Of a stretch of 64,000 nucleotides of DNA, positions 35,936 to 43,976 are shown in pieces. The translations under genes were made by a program, and so were the position numbers. Location: assembly GCF_009696275.1 (NCBI RefSeq), contig NZ_VUMI01000003.1, positions 1 through 64,000 on the forward strand, given 5' to 3'. The notes beneath the pieces were generated by a model, which worked only from the letters and a program-made list of their open reading frames with translations, was not told the DNA's origin and ran no database searches. How positions within the stretch are numbered: position 1 is the first letter of the stretch; each line of letters begins with the position of its first letter. Source of the stretch: Eisenbergiella porci. Its GTDB lineage: Bacteria > Bacillota > Clostridia > Lachnospirales > Lachnospiraceae.

Positions 35936-37000
35936 ATGAAAAAAACCGTTGCCCTGCTGCTCACCCTGTCCCTGGCTGTCCTTCCCCTTACGGCCTGCGG
36001 CTCTGCTTCTTCTTCCGGCTCCAACGGGGAAGTCGTTGTTTACAACTGGGGAGAATACATAGATCCCGATACCATCTCCATGTTTGAGGAGGAGACGGGA
36101 ATCAAGGTAATTTATGATGAATTCGAAACCAATGAAATCATGTTTCCCAAAATTGAGGCCGGCGCATCCAAATATGATGTTGTCTGCCCCTCCGATTACA
36201 TGATTAAGAAGATGATCGAAAACGATCTTCTGGCAGAGATCAATTATGACAATGTTCCTAATGCCAAAGCAAATATCGGCCAGCAGTACTGGGATATGTC
36301 AAAGGAATTTGATCCGGAAAACAAATATTCCGTTCCTTACTGCTGGGGCACCGTGGGTATTCTTTATAACAAGACCATGGTGGACGGGCCTGTAGACAGC
36401 TGGTCCATCCTGTGGAATGAAAAATACGCAGACAATATATTAATGCAGGATTCTGTCCGGGATGCCTTTATGGTAGCCTTAAAGCTGAACGGCTATTCCA
36501 TGAATTCCGTCAATCCGGAGGAGCTGAATGCGGCCAAGGAGTCCCTGATTGCCCAGAAGCCTCTCGTTCAGGCCTATGTGATCGATCAGGTGCGTGACAA
36601 AATGATCGGAAACGAAGCCGCCATCGGTGTTATCTATTCCGGCGAGGCTATTTTTACCCAGCGTGAAAATCCTGATTTGGAGTATGTCATCCCCAAAGAA
36701 GGCACTAATGTATGGATCGATTCCTGGGTTATCACAAAAAATGCGCCGAACAAGGAAAACGCGGAAAAATTCATTGACTTCATGTGCCGGCCCGACATTG
36801 CGCTGAAGAATTTTGAATACATCACCTATTCCACTCCCAATGATGCCGCAAGGGAACTTATTGAGGACGAGGATATCCGCAATTCCAAAATTGCTTTTCC
36901 CACGCTGAGCGATTACAGTAATCTGGAAACCTTTACTTATCTTGGCGAGGATGCAGACGCTCTTTACAATGAGCTCTGGAAGGAAGTAAAATCCAGCTGA
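35936..37000 (+). CDS. potD: Spermidine/putrescine-binding lipoprotein PotD
   Basis: The extracellular substrate-binding subunit. The 354-residue protein starts with a lipoprotein signal whose lipobox is LTAC (Cys about residue 21), then a Ser-rich linker and a periplasmic-binding fold of type 2. The motifs VYNWGEYIDPD (about 34-44) and DVVCPSDYMI (about 81-90) are those of polyamine binders. The start has GAGGAGG. It is the last gene of the unit and is followed by a terminator. Confidence 0.95.
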   Translation: MKKTVALLLTLSLAVLPLTACGSASSSGSNGEVVVYNWGEYIDPDTISMFEEETGIKVIYDEFETNEIMFPKIEAGASKYDVVCPSDYMIKKMIENDLLAEINYDNVPNAKANIGQQYWDMSKEFDPENKYSVPYCWGTVGILYNKTMVDGPVDSWSILWNEKYADNILMQDSVRDAFMVALKLNGYSMNSVNPEELNAAKESLIAQKPLVQAYVIDQVRDKMIGNEAAIGVIYSGEAIFTQRENPDLEYVIPKEGTNVWIDSWVITKNAPNKENAEKFIDFMCRPDIALKNFEYITYSTPNDAARELIEDEDIRNSKIAFPTLSDYSNLETFTYLGEDADALYNELWKEVKSS

Positions 37001-37006
37001 AACATA

Positions 37007-37052
37007 AAGCCTGAAGCCATCCGGAATTTTCCGGACAGCTTCAGGCTTTTTT
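37007..37052 (+). terminator. Terminator of potABCD
   Basis: An 11-bp stem AAGCCTGAAGC / GCTTCAGGCTT with an inner TCCGG/CCGGA hairpin is followed by six T residues. Confidence 0.85.
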
Positions 37053-37102
37053 GTGGAAATGAAAGAGGAACCGGGGCTGATACCGTCTACCTCTTTACCG
37101 CT

Positions 37103-37825
37103 TTACATCACCAGGCCGAAAAGCTGGAGCACCTGAGCATTGATGGTGCCATCCACCACCAGGCCGTATTTGGTCTGGAACTGAATCAGCGCCGCCTGGG
37201 TCTGCACATCGTATATGCCTGTGGGAGCGCAGCTGCAGCCATAAAGTGTCAGAAGATTCTGCACCTTTACAATAAGCTCCGTTGTCAGGGCAGGAACGAC
37301 TGTCTGGGGCGTGCCTGCCTGCAGATATGGATACTGCGGATTGAGAAGCATCTGCTGGTTTGCCGCCTGTTGGTTCATCAGGACTGCCTGCTGGTTCAGC
37401 TGAGCCGCCTGTTGGTTTAATATCGCTGCCTGCTGGCTGTAAAGCGCAGCCTGCTGGGCCGCGGCATACGCCTGCTGAGCGGCAGTCAGCGCTGCCTGAG
37501 CCTGGGCGACAGCCTGTCCTGCGGCCTGCAGTTGGGCCTCCATATTCTGTCTTTCCGCCTGCAGCGCCTGCTGCCGGGCCACTGCCTGGGTCAGCTGCTG
37601 ATTTGCCAGGGCCACAATCTGTTCCCAGCTTCCGGCCGGCAGTCCGGCCGCCGTATTCAGGCCGCCTGCGTTTGCCGCAGTGTTATATGGATACGCGCCG
37701 CTTAACAGCAGCTGGTAATAATACTCCTCCGTTGTCTGTTTTTCCGAAGCTTTCACGGTTCCGGCGGGAAGCATGGCCAAAAGGATGCCTGCTGCCAGGC
37801 CGGCCAGATATATCTTCTTTTTCAT
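37103..37825 (-). CDS. Secreted Gln/Ala-rich protein with peptidoglycan-binding domain
   Basis: A 240-residue exported protein. A signal peptide covers residues 1-26 (MKKKIYLAGL...VKA). Residues about 75-160 are a long Ala/Gln-rich, probably coiled-coil stalk with NQQAA-type near-repeats. Residues about 180-240 form a peptidoglycan_binding_1 domain (LTLYGCSCAPTGIYDVQTQAALIQFQ). It could tether the cell wall or spore cortex; the function is unknown. The ATG at 37825 has AGGAGGAATGAG. A -10 TATAAT and -35 TTTACT (37906-37934, 17-bp spacer) lie upstream. Confidence 0.8.
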   Translation of the reverse strand: MKKKIYLAGLAAGILLAMLPAGTVKASEKQTTEEYYYQLLLSGAYPYNTAANAGGLNTAAGLPAGSWEQIVALANQQLTQAVARQQALQAERQNMEAQLQAAGQAVAQAQAALTAAQQAYAAAQQAALYSQQAAILNQQAAQLNQQAVLMNQQAANQQMLLNPQYPYLQAGTPQTVVPALTTELIVKVQNLLTLYGCSCAPTGIYDVQTQAALIQFQTKYGLVVDGTINAQVLQLFGLVM

Positions 37826-37863
37826 ATGCTCATTCCTCCTTGTTTTGCCAAGCAAAATGCGAG

Positions 37864-37934
37864 TTCCTCTGGCGTGCAGAGGAATTTTCTTCTCTATCTG
37901 ATCCTATTATAGTCGATATGGCCGGACAAGTAAA
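37864..37934 (-). promoter_or_regulatory. Promoter and leader hairpin of the peptidoglycan-binding gene
   Basis: -35 TTTACT (37929-37934), 17-bp spacer, -10 TATAAT (37906-37911) on the minus strand. The leader contains a perfect 8-bp hairpin TTCCTCTG / CAGAGGAA (37864-37884). Confidence 0.55.
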
Positions 37935-38081
37935 CGACACTTTATGTCACAGTTCAGACAGGACTGCATATTTACTGTGCCGTCCGTGAGAAAACATAGC
38001 GGCGGCTGGCATCCAGCCCAGCGCCCTGCATTTCATTGGCCGGATGCGATAACGGTTCATCCACGTCTAAATGTTACAACC

Positions 38082-38834
38082 TTACACATCCGCCTCGCTC
38101 AGTTCTCCGTCTATGATATTGACAATCCTCCCCGCTGATTTCGCCACGTTCAGGTCATGGGTAATCATGACTATGGTATGGCCCATGCCATTAAGCTTTC
38201 CAAACAGCTTCAGAACCTCCTGACCGCTGGAGCGGTCCAGCGCGCCTGTTGGTTCATCCGCCAGAAGTATGGCAGGCTCTCCCACCAGCGCCCTGGCTAT
38301 GGACACTCTCTGCTTCTGCCCGCCAGACAGCTCGGAAGGTTTATGGCGCAGTCTGTGGTCAATTCCCAGAAGCCGGATAGTATCCATGCATTTTTCCTCG
38401 GCTTCTTTGGAGGTCATGCCCCTTACCACCAGCGGCATAATAATATTCTGAAGTATGTTATAGGTGGGAATCAGCTGATAATTCTGGAATATGAAGCCGA
38501 TTTCCTTATTCCGTACATCATTCAGTTCCTTTTCCGTCATTTCGTGAATAGCATTGCCGTCCAGGAAATATTCACCGGAATCGGCAATATCCATACAGCC
38601 GATTATATTCATCAGCGTGGTTTTGCCGGAACCGGAAGGCCCCAATATTGCCACAAATTCTCCTTTTTCCACACGAAAGCATACATCACGCAGAACCGGG
38701 ACCTTTTCTTCACCCAGCGTATATCCTTTATTGATGCTGTTCATGCAGATCATAACTTCTTTTTCGTCCTGTTTTCTGTTTTCTTCTCTGTTTTCTTTGC
38801 AGCCTGCCTTGTTTTCTTCTTTCCTGCCGCCCAT
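38082..38834 (-). CDS. ABC transporter ATP-binding protein, MacB/LolD type
   Basis: A 250-residue ATPase of the macrolide/lipoprotein exporter class. Walker A is GPSGSGKTT (about 69-77), the signature is LSGGQKQR, and Walker B is ILLADEPTGALD, with THD as the switch. The first 28 residues are Lys/Glu-rich, so the true start may be the ATG near residue 28 or 31. It is encoded after two membrane-fusion genes, but no FtsX-like permease gene is present on either side, so this transporter looks incomplete. Confidence 0.9.
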   Translation of the reverse strand: MGGRKEENKAGCKENREENRKQDEKEVMICMNSINKGYTLGEEKVPVLRDVCFRVEKGEFVAILGPSGSGKTTLMNIIGCMDIADSGEYFLDGNAIHEMTEKELNDVRNKEIGFIFQNYQLIPTYNILQNIIMPLVVRGMTSKEAEEKCMDTIRLLGIDHRLRHKPSELSGGQKQRVSIARALVGEPAILLADEPTGALDRSSGQEVLKLFGKLNGMGHTIVMITHDLNVAKSAGRIVNIIDGELSEADV

Positions 38835-38930
38835 CTTCCTGCCCTTTCCACCCGTTTCGAGGCAGCTTCTGCCCCGTCTGGTTTGCTGATGCCTTTCTGT
38901 TTTCCAATACTCTTCTGCCGTGTCCGCCTG

Positions 38931-40263
38931 TTATGATACCACCCATATTTTCAGAATATTATCGGTTCCCTCCTCCAAAAGCAGTGCGATGATGTTCCCT
39001 ACGGACAGACGGGAAAAGGTGGTTTCCACGCCAAGCTTCGTTATTACCTGCGTGCCCGCCGGAATTTCAAAACTCTTTGCTTCACCGGTTTCCGTATAGG
39101 CGGCTGCGCTTCCGGCGCTGTTTCTGCTGCCGTTTACACCACTGTTCATGCCGCTGTTTCCGCTACCCGGAAAGCCGTCCGGCATATCTCCCGACATTCC
39201 CTCCGGCATGCCTCCTGCAATTTTTTCCGATGATTTTTCGGATACTCCGCCGGTTTTATTTTCCGCCGCTTTCTGTGTATTCCTCCACCGTATCCTGGAG
39301 GGCATCCACCGTATATCCGTAAATATCGCCGGCCAGGCTGCCATTCAGCACGGCGCTGTCATAGAACTGCTGCGCAGACAGCTGTTCCCGGGAAAGATCC
39401 GCCTGGGATTGATTGATCTGCTCCAGCTTATCAAGTATCTGCTCCTGATTGTCCTCAATGCTGTCCCTGTAGCCCTGCAGTCTGTCATCCAGCTCTTCAA
39501 AGGCTGTCTTTGCATTCTGGAAGCTGCTGTAATTGGCCGTATAGGCAGCCACGCTGGCGGCATCCGTTTCCTCCAGCTTCTCCTGTGCCTTTTCATAGGC
39601 GTATTTCAGGTCGCTGTAGTCCTCCAGCGTATCTTCATCCGTCAGCTTCTCATTATAATCATTTATTTCCGCCTCCAGCACCTGAATATCGCCATAGAGC
39701 AGCTCTATTTCCTGCTGCAGCCGGTTTACCGCCGTATTAAGGGTCCGGGCGGCCGTGTCCGTTTCCGCTTTGGATTCGCTGTAGGTACTCTTCGCACTCC
39801 TGGCCTGTGTATTATAATCGCTTCTGGCTTCCGCAAGCTCCAGCTGCGCTTCAGACTTTGCCTTCTGAAGCTTCCGCCTGACGGCGTCGATACTGTCCCG
39901 GGAAATTTTAAAAAGTGGATCGCCCTCCTGCATCCGCTGCCCCTGCACGGCATAGACCTCTTCTATCTGCAGATAACGGCTCGCTTCCCCATCCTCCTCA
40001 TCATCGTCGTCCTCATCCTTCGAATAATTAATATCAAGCTCATAATTAATATGGCTCTCCTGCAGGGCAATGCTTCCGCTCTACATGATTCCCTGGATCA
40101 TATTGCCCGACTGCACCTGGCTTTCCTTATAAATTACGGTATCCCCATTCAGATTCGGGCGGATGAAAACCGTATATACGCATACGCTGGCCAGCATGAG
40201 GAATGCCGAAATTGCCATCAGAAGCCTGATAACAAATTTTTTACTCCTGTGTTTCTGTTTCAT
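38931..40263 (-). pseudogene. Membrane-fusion (HlyD-like) protein broken by a stop codon and a frameshift
   Basis: The gene starts at 40263 with an AGAGGAGG site and encodes a membrane anchor (about 10-32). It then meets an in-frame TAG at 40081-40083. The same frame continues beyond the stop with an acidic patch and a long coiled coil (KLQKAKSEAQLELAEA...) to 39256, where it ends. The C-terminal beta domain (KSFEIPAGTQVITKLG, ending at 38931) is in another frame, so a one-base shift occurred near 39265-39290. Two independent lesions indicate decay, unless the base calls are wrong. It overlaps the upstream adaptor gene by 23 bp. Confidence 0.75.
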
Positions 40264-41794
40264 TGACAGCCTCCTCTTCTGATTCCTGCATACCAAAATA
40301 TACGGTTGCCGACAGATTCTGGGTAAGTTTGCTGATATCCCCGTCCAGTTCTATTGTCACAGAATAATAAATGCTTGATTTACTGTTGGACTGGGAGATC
40401 GGATTGATTTTGCTCACGGTTCCCCGGAAGGTGCCCTGATCCGAAATCTCCACAACAGCGCTTTCCCCTATTTTTATGGATGCGATATCCGACTGTCCCA
40501 CAGAAGCTGTTACCGTTACGGAAGCGGGATTGCTGTAGGCAAGCACCATGCCCTCTCCTGAAAGCTCCGATCCTGCCCTGACTGCCACCATCATGACCGT
40601 GCCGGCGCTTTGGGTATACAGGCAGCCGTCTCCGATGGTATCCTCAAACGCCTGCAGGTTTTCCTCCGCTTCTTCCTTTTCATTCAGTGCAACGCTTAAT
40701 TCCTCTTCGATTCTGTTCAGCTCGGACTCATAGGCTTCCTGCGCCCCGCTGCTTTCCGCCGCAGTATTTTCCATATCGCTGCGGCTGCTCACCTGCTGTC
40801 TGTCGTATGCGATTTGCGCTTCCTCCAGCTGGGTATTCAGCAGCTTCAGATTACTCTGCGCCTGTACGAGAGAGCTTTCCGCTTTTTTCCTGGCAGCCTC
40901 ATAATCCTCTGCCGCCTGATCATACAGCTTCTCATTCTCCTGAACCTCTTCATCCTGCATATTGTAGACGGTCAGCTTGGTGTAATTGTTTTCGGAGGTA
41001 AGGCTGGCGCTCCCGCCCTGTCCGCCGCCTGAGGGCTGCCCCATGCCGCCTGCCTGGCCTCCGCCTGAGGGCTGCCCCATGTCACCCGCCTGGCTGTCGG
41101 CCGAGGACTGCCCTGAACCGGAATCGGAGGAGGCAGCCTGCGCGGCGCCGGAAGAGGAGACGTTTCCTGCGCTTCCTGTTGTTGTACGGTAATGATCCTC
41201 AAGTCCCGGGATATCCCACTCCTCATACAGCTGCATCAGGGAGGAAAAGCTTTTTTCAAATTCCTCCTTCTTTTCAGCCACTTCATAATAAGTATAATAA
41301 TAATCGCTCTCTATGGATGCCGTATATTCATCCACCAGCTCCTGGGCTTCTTTTATCTGTTCCTTGCACTCGCTTATTTTATCCGCATATTCCTGAAGCG
41401 ATTCCTCATAAGTGCAGGATGCATAAGCTCCCCGGGCCAGGCTGGCATCAAGCGTCTGCTTTGCCGTTATTTTTTCCTCCTCACTGTCAAGAAGCTGCTG
41501 CCTGTAATCCAGTGCCGCCTGTTTGGCCTTCCGTTCCAGCTCCCTGCGGGCCGCTTGTATGCTCTCCTCCGTCAGCTTAAGTATAGCAGTTCCTTCCGCC
41601 GCCTCATCTTGGCTGGACAGAAAAACCTCTTCTATCTCCAGCTTTGTTTCTATGTAATCCAAATCAAAGCTTTCTTCCTGCATTCCCACCGATGTGCTTC
41701 CGCTGGCAGAAATCACATTTTCACCAAGACCGGGCAGCCTGCCCGGCCCTTCCGGCTTCCCTGCTTCTTCCTTCCCCGTACTTTTTACAAGCAA
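40241..41794 (-). CDS. HlyD/MacA-like membrane-fusion (adaptor) protein, start unclear
   Basis: A 517-residue adaptor that would link the ATPase system to the outside. It has a barrel region, long coiled coils (about 75-185 and 280-360), a Gly/Gln-rich low-complexity insert with two near-identical GQAGGMGQPSGGG-like units (about 225-260), and a beta domain GTVMMVAVRAGSELSG onward. The first in-frame start is a TTG at 41794 inside a hydrophobic stretch whose codons continue upstream (to about 41885) without any ATG or GTG. The N-terminal anchor has therefore probably lost its start codon or is shifted. Part of the decaying efflux cassette. Confidence 0.7.
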   Translation of the reverse strand: MLVKSTGKEEAGKPEGPGRLPGLGENVISASGSTSVGMQEESFDLDYIETKLEIEEVFLSSQDEAAEGTAILKLTEESIQAARRELERKAKQAALDYRQQLLDSEEEKITAKQTLDASLARGAYASCTYEESLQEYADKISECKEQIKEAQELVDEYTASIESDYYYTYYEVAEKKEEFEKSFSSLMQLYEEWDIPGLEDHYRTTTGSAGNVSSSGAAQAASSDSGSGQSSADSQAGDMGQPSGGGQAGGMGQPSGGGQGGSASLTSENNYTKLTVYNMQDEEVQENEKLYDQAAEDYEAARKKAESSLVQAQSNLKLLNTQLEEAQIAYDRQQVSSRSDMENTAAESSGAQEAYESELNRIEEELSVALNEKEEAEENLQAFEDTIGDGCLYTQSAGTVMMVAVRAGSELSGEGMVLAYSNPASVTVTASVGQSDIASIKIGESAVVEISDQGTFRGTVSKINPISQSNSKSSIYYSVTIELDGDISKLTQNLSATVYFGMQESEEEAVNETETQE

Positions 41795-41932
41795 AAAAAT
41801 AACACCGCCAAATATCGCCAGTGCAAAAATAAGCCAAAAATGACTGATGCCAAATGCAGCGGAATCATATATACTGTGAATGAGGATTTTTCCTCATCGA
41901 AAATTATTATCATTCAGACAGGTGCTTAGAAT

Positions 41933-42820
41933 ATGAAAAGAACAATAATTTACCATATTAATGCGGAGGAAGACGGGCTCACCATCGGTCAATTCTTAAA
42001 GCGGAAAAAATATACGGGTCAGAACCTCACGCAGCTGAAAAAACGGGAGCAGGGTATCCTGCTGAACAGTAAACCGGCCTATGTTATCCATAAATTAGAG
42101 GAAGGCGATACGCTTACAATCAACATCCTGGAGGAAGAAATCTCTGAAAAAATCCCTCCGGTCCCTCTTCCCCTGCACATCGTTTATGAGGATGAGGATC
42201 TGATGGTGCTGGACAAGCCTGCCGATATGCCCATCCATCCTTCTATGAAAAATTATGAAAATTCCCTTGCCAACGGGCTGGCCTGGTACTTTGCCTCGCA
42301 GAATATTCCTTTTGTATTCCGCTGCATCAACCGGCTGGATCGGGATACTACCGGTCTTACCATCATCGCAAAGCATATGGTAAGCGGCGGCATTCTTTCC
42401 GTCATGGCCGCCCGCAGGGAAATCAGCAGAGAATACCTGGCTATTGTAAGCGGTACCGGAATGCCTCCTGAGGGCACTGTGGATGCGCCTTTAGGCAGGA
42501 AGCCGGGCTCCGCCATTGAGCGTATGGTTGATTTTGAGCATGGGGAGCGCGCTGTCACACACTACCGGGTGCTGCAGGAAAAAAACGGGTGCTCCCTTAT
42601 CTCCCTTCACCTGGAGACAGGGCGCACCCACCAAATCCGCGTGCATATGAAATATCTGGGATATCCCTTAATCGGGGACTTTCTCTATTATCCTGACAAA
42701 ACCCTCATCAGCCGGCAGGCGCTCCATTCCTGCCGCCTGGAATTCAACCATCCCATCACAGGACAGCCCATGGTTTTCACCTCGCCGCTTCCGGAGGATA
42801 TGCAGCAGGTGCTCCGTTAA
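41933..42820 (+). CDS. RluD/RluA-family pseudouridine synthase
   Basis: A 295-residue enzyme that isomerises uridine in ribosomal or transfer RNA. It has an S4-like N-terminal region (residues 1-70, ending in LEEGDTL) and the catalytic domain with YEDEDLMVLDKPADMPIHPS (about 85-104). The active-site Asp lies in INRLDRDTTGL (about 126-136), and GRTHQIRVHMKYLG near residue 230 completes the signature. The target uridines cannot be predicted. It is transcribed away from the adaptor gene; the ribosome site is weak (AGGTG). Confidence 0.92.
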   Translation: MKRTIIYHINAEEDGLTIGQFLKRKKYTGQNLTQLKKREQGILLNSKPAYVIHKLEEGDTLTINILEEEISEKIPPVPLPLHIVYEDEDLMVLDKPADMPIHPSMKNYENSLANGLAWYFASQNIPFVFRCINRLDRDTTGLTIIAKHMVSGGILSVMAARREISREYLAIVSGTGMPPEGTVDAPLGRKPGSAIERMVDFEHGERAVTHYRVLQEKNGCSLISLHLETGRTHQIRVHMKYLGYPLIGDFLYYPDKTLISRQALHSCRLEFNHPITGQPMVFTSPLPEDMQQVLR

Positions 42821-42904
42821 GCCGGATGCCGCAAAAGGCTTCCAAATTTCGTCCTGTGACAGTTAAGGCTGCTGCTAAATGTGCAGCCCGAACCGATTTC
42901 TGCA

Positions 42905-42942
42905 CAGCAAAAGCCCGGCAGCGGACTGCCGGGGCTTCTTGT
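42905..42942 (+). terminator. Terminator after the pseudouridine synthase
   Basis: The stem AGCCCGGCAG / CTGCCGGGGCT with a short loop is followed by a modest T-rich tail (CTTCTTGTTG). It lies between convergent genes. Confidence 0.6.
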
Positions 42943-43005
42943 TGAACCTATATAACTGTTCAATAACTCTCACAGTTACAAACCTATTCTGTTTTTCAGT
43001 CTCAA

Positions 43006-43344
43006 TCAATCGTCACAGCCACAGCTATTCCCCTCGGAAAAAGTAGGGAAAGGTCTGGGAAGCGGCTCCGTTCTCGGTCTGGGCTCCGGCCTGGGAAGCG
43101 GCGGCTCCGGTCTCACATCCGCACAAGGACAGACAGGCCTGACCTCCGCGCAGGGAGCTACATTTCTCATATTGCCTCTTTCGCAGCCGCAGCCATCCTG
43201 AGATCCGCCGCGCTGGCAGCCGCTCCTGCAGCTGTTGTTATTCCGGCAGCCGCAGCCGCCATGACATCCGTCGTTGTTCTGACCGCCGCCGTTTCCGTTA
43301 TTGCAGCAGCAGCATAAGAGTAGTAATAAGCATAAACAGTTCAT
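43006..43344 (-). CDS. Small Cys-rich protein with Pro/Arg tail
   Basis: A 112-residue protein I do not recognise. It contains 18 cysteines, including a CCCC cluster at residues 11-14 after a short run of leucines, then Gly/Asn-rich CxC and CxxC motifs. A Pro/Arg/Glu-rich stretch (about 78-98) precedes a final CGC. The pattern suggests disulphide cross-linking or metal binding, as in spore coat or exosporium components, but that is inference. The ribosome site AAAGGAGATGA before the ATG is strong, so it is likely translated. Confidence 0.7.
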   Translation of the reverse strand: MNCLCLLLLLCCCCNNGNGGGQNNDGCHGGCGCRNNNSCRSGCQRGGSQDGCGCERGNMRNVAPCAEVRPVCPCADVRPEPPLPRPEPRPRTEPLPRPFPTFSEGNSCGCDD

Positions 43345-43400
43345 ATTCTCATCTCCTTTACACTACTATATGTAAAAGGAGAGATTTGGTTCCACTACTT

Positions 43401-43976
43401 TTACTTCCTTCTGCCCAGAAGCTCTTTTCTTACATAGGCAAAGGTCTTCTTTTCTCCCTGCTGCGCCAGCATGGTCAGAAGCTTCAGCAGCAGCTTACGC
43501 GTATTTTCATGCATGATGGGAATCTCTTTCGCGGACTGAAAATACAGCAGGGGATCCTCATCCCGGTATTTATCACCCCGGTATACCTTGGAGGCGGCAA
43601 TCCTGTCCATGAGCATTTCCGCCACATATTTTACAGGCATCTCCACCGGCGCAATGCCGCCGGGCACATCCCTTGTGCTGTAGTCAATCCAGTATTCGTA
43701 ATGGTGCCTGTTCCTCCCTTTATGATGAAGCCAGGCGCTGGAATAGCCCTTCTCCTCACGCTCCGCGTTGTTGGGGCTTCTGTCCCCCTGGAAATACCTG
43801 GCCCCGATAAGGAATTCCGAAGGCTCATACTTGGAAAGGTCATGCGTCAGGCCCTGCCTGTACAGCCCCACGGCAAAACAGCCCTTCATCACCAGATATT
43901 TATGGCGCGTAATCGTCTTAAAATGCTTCCATGCCCTGACTATAATATTGCCTGCTGCCTTCTTACCTTCTGTCAC
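43401..43976 (-). CDS. DUF5662 family protein
   Basis: A 191-residue cytosolic protein matching DUF5662, an uncharacterised Firmicutes family. His/Asp-rich blocks GLTHDLSKYEPSEF (about 42-55) and HHKGRNRHHYEYWID (about 84-98) resemble metal-binding HD-type sites. The function is unknown. The start overlaps the stop of the upstream GH13-like gene by 4 bp, so the two are probably translated together. Confidence 0.75.
   Translation of the reverse strand: MTEGKKAAGNIIVRAWKHFKTITRHKYLVMKGCFAVGLYRQGLTHDLSKYEPSEFLIGARYFQGDRSPNNAEREEKGYSSAWLHHKGRNRHHYEYWIDYSTRDVPGGIAPVEMPVKYVAEMLMDRIAASKVYRGDKYRDEDPLLYFQSAKEIPIMHENTRKLLLKLLTMLAQQGEKKTFAYVRKELLGRRK

Noticed and set aside
40081-40083. TAG as pyrrolysine or TGA-like recoding
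   Set aside because: No pyrrolysine genes are visible, and the same gene also carries a frameshift, so mutation is more likely.
41780-41915. Short frame of about 41 residues (MIIIFDEEKSS...) before the adaptor gene
   Set aside because: It overlaps the adaptor's anchor codons in another frame; I could not decide between a small protein and a trace of a frameshift, and list no gene.
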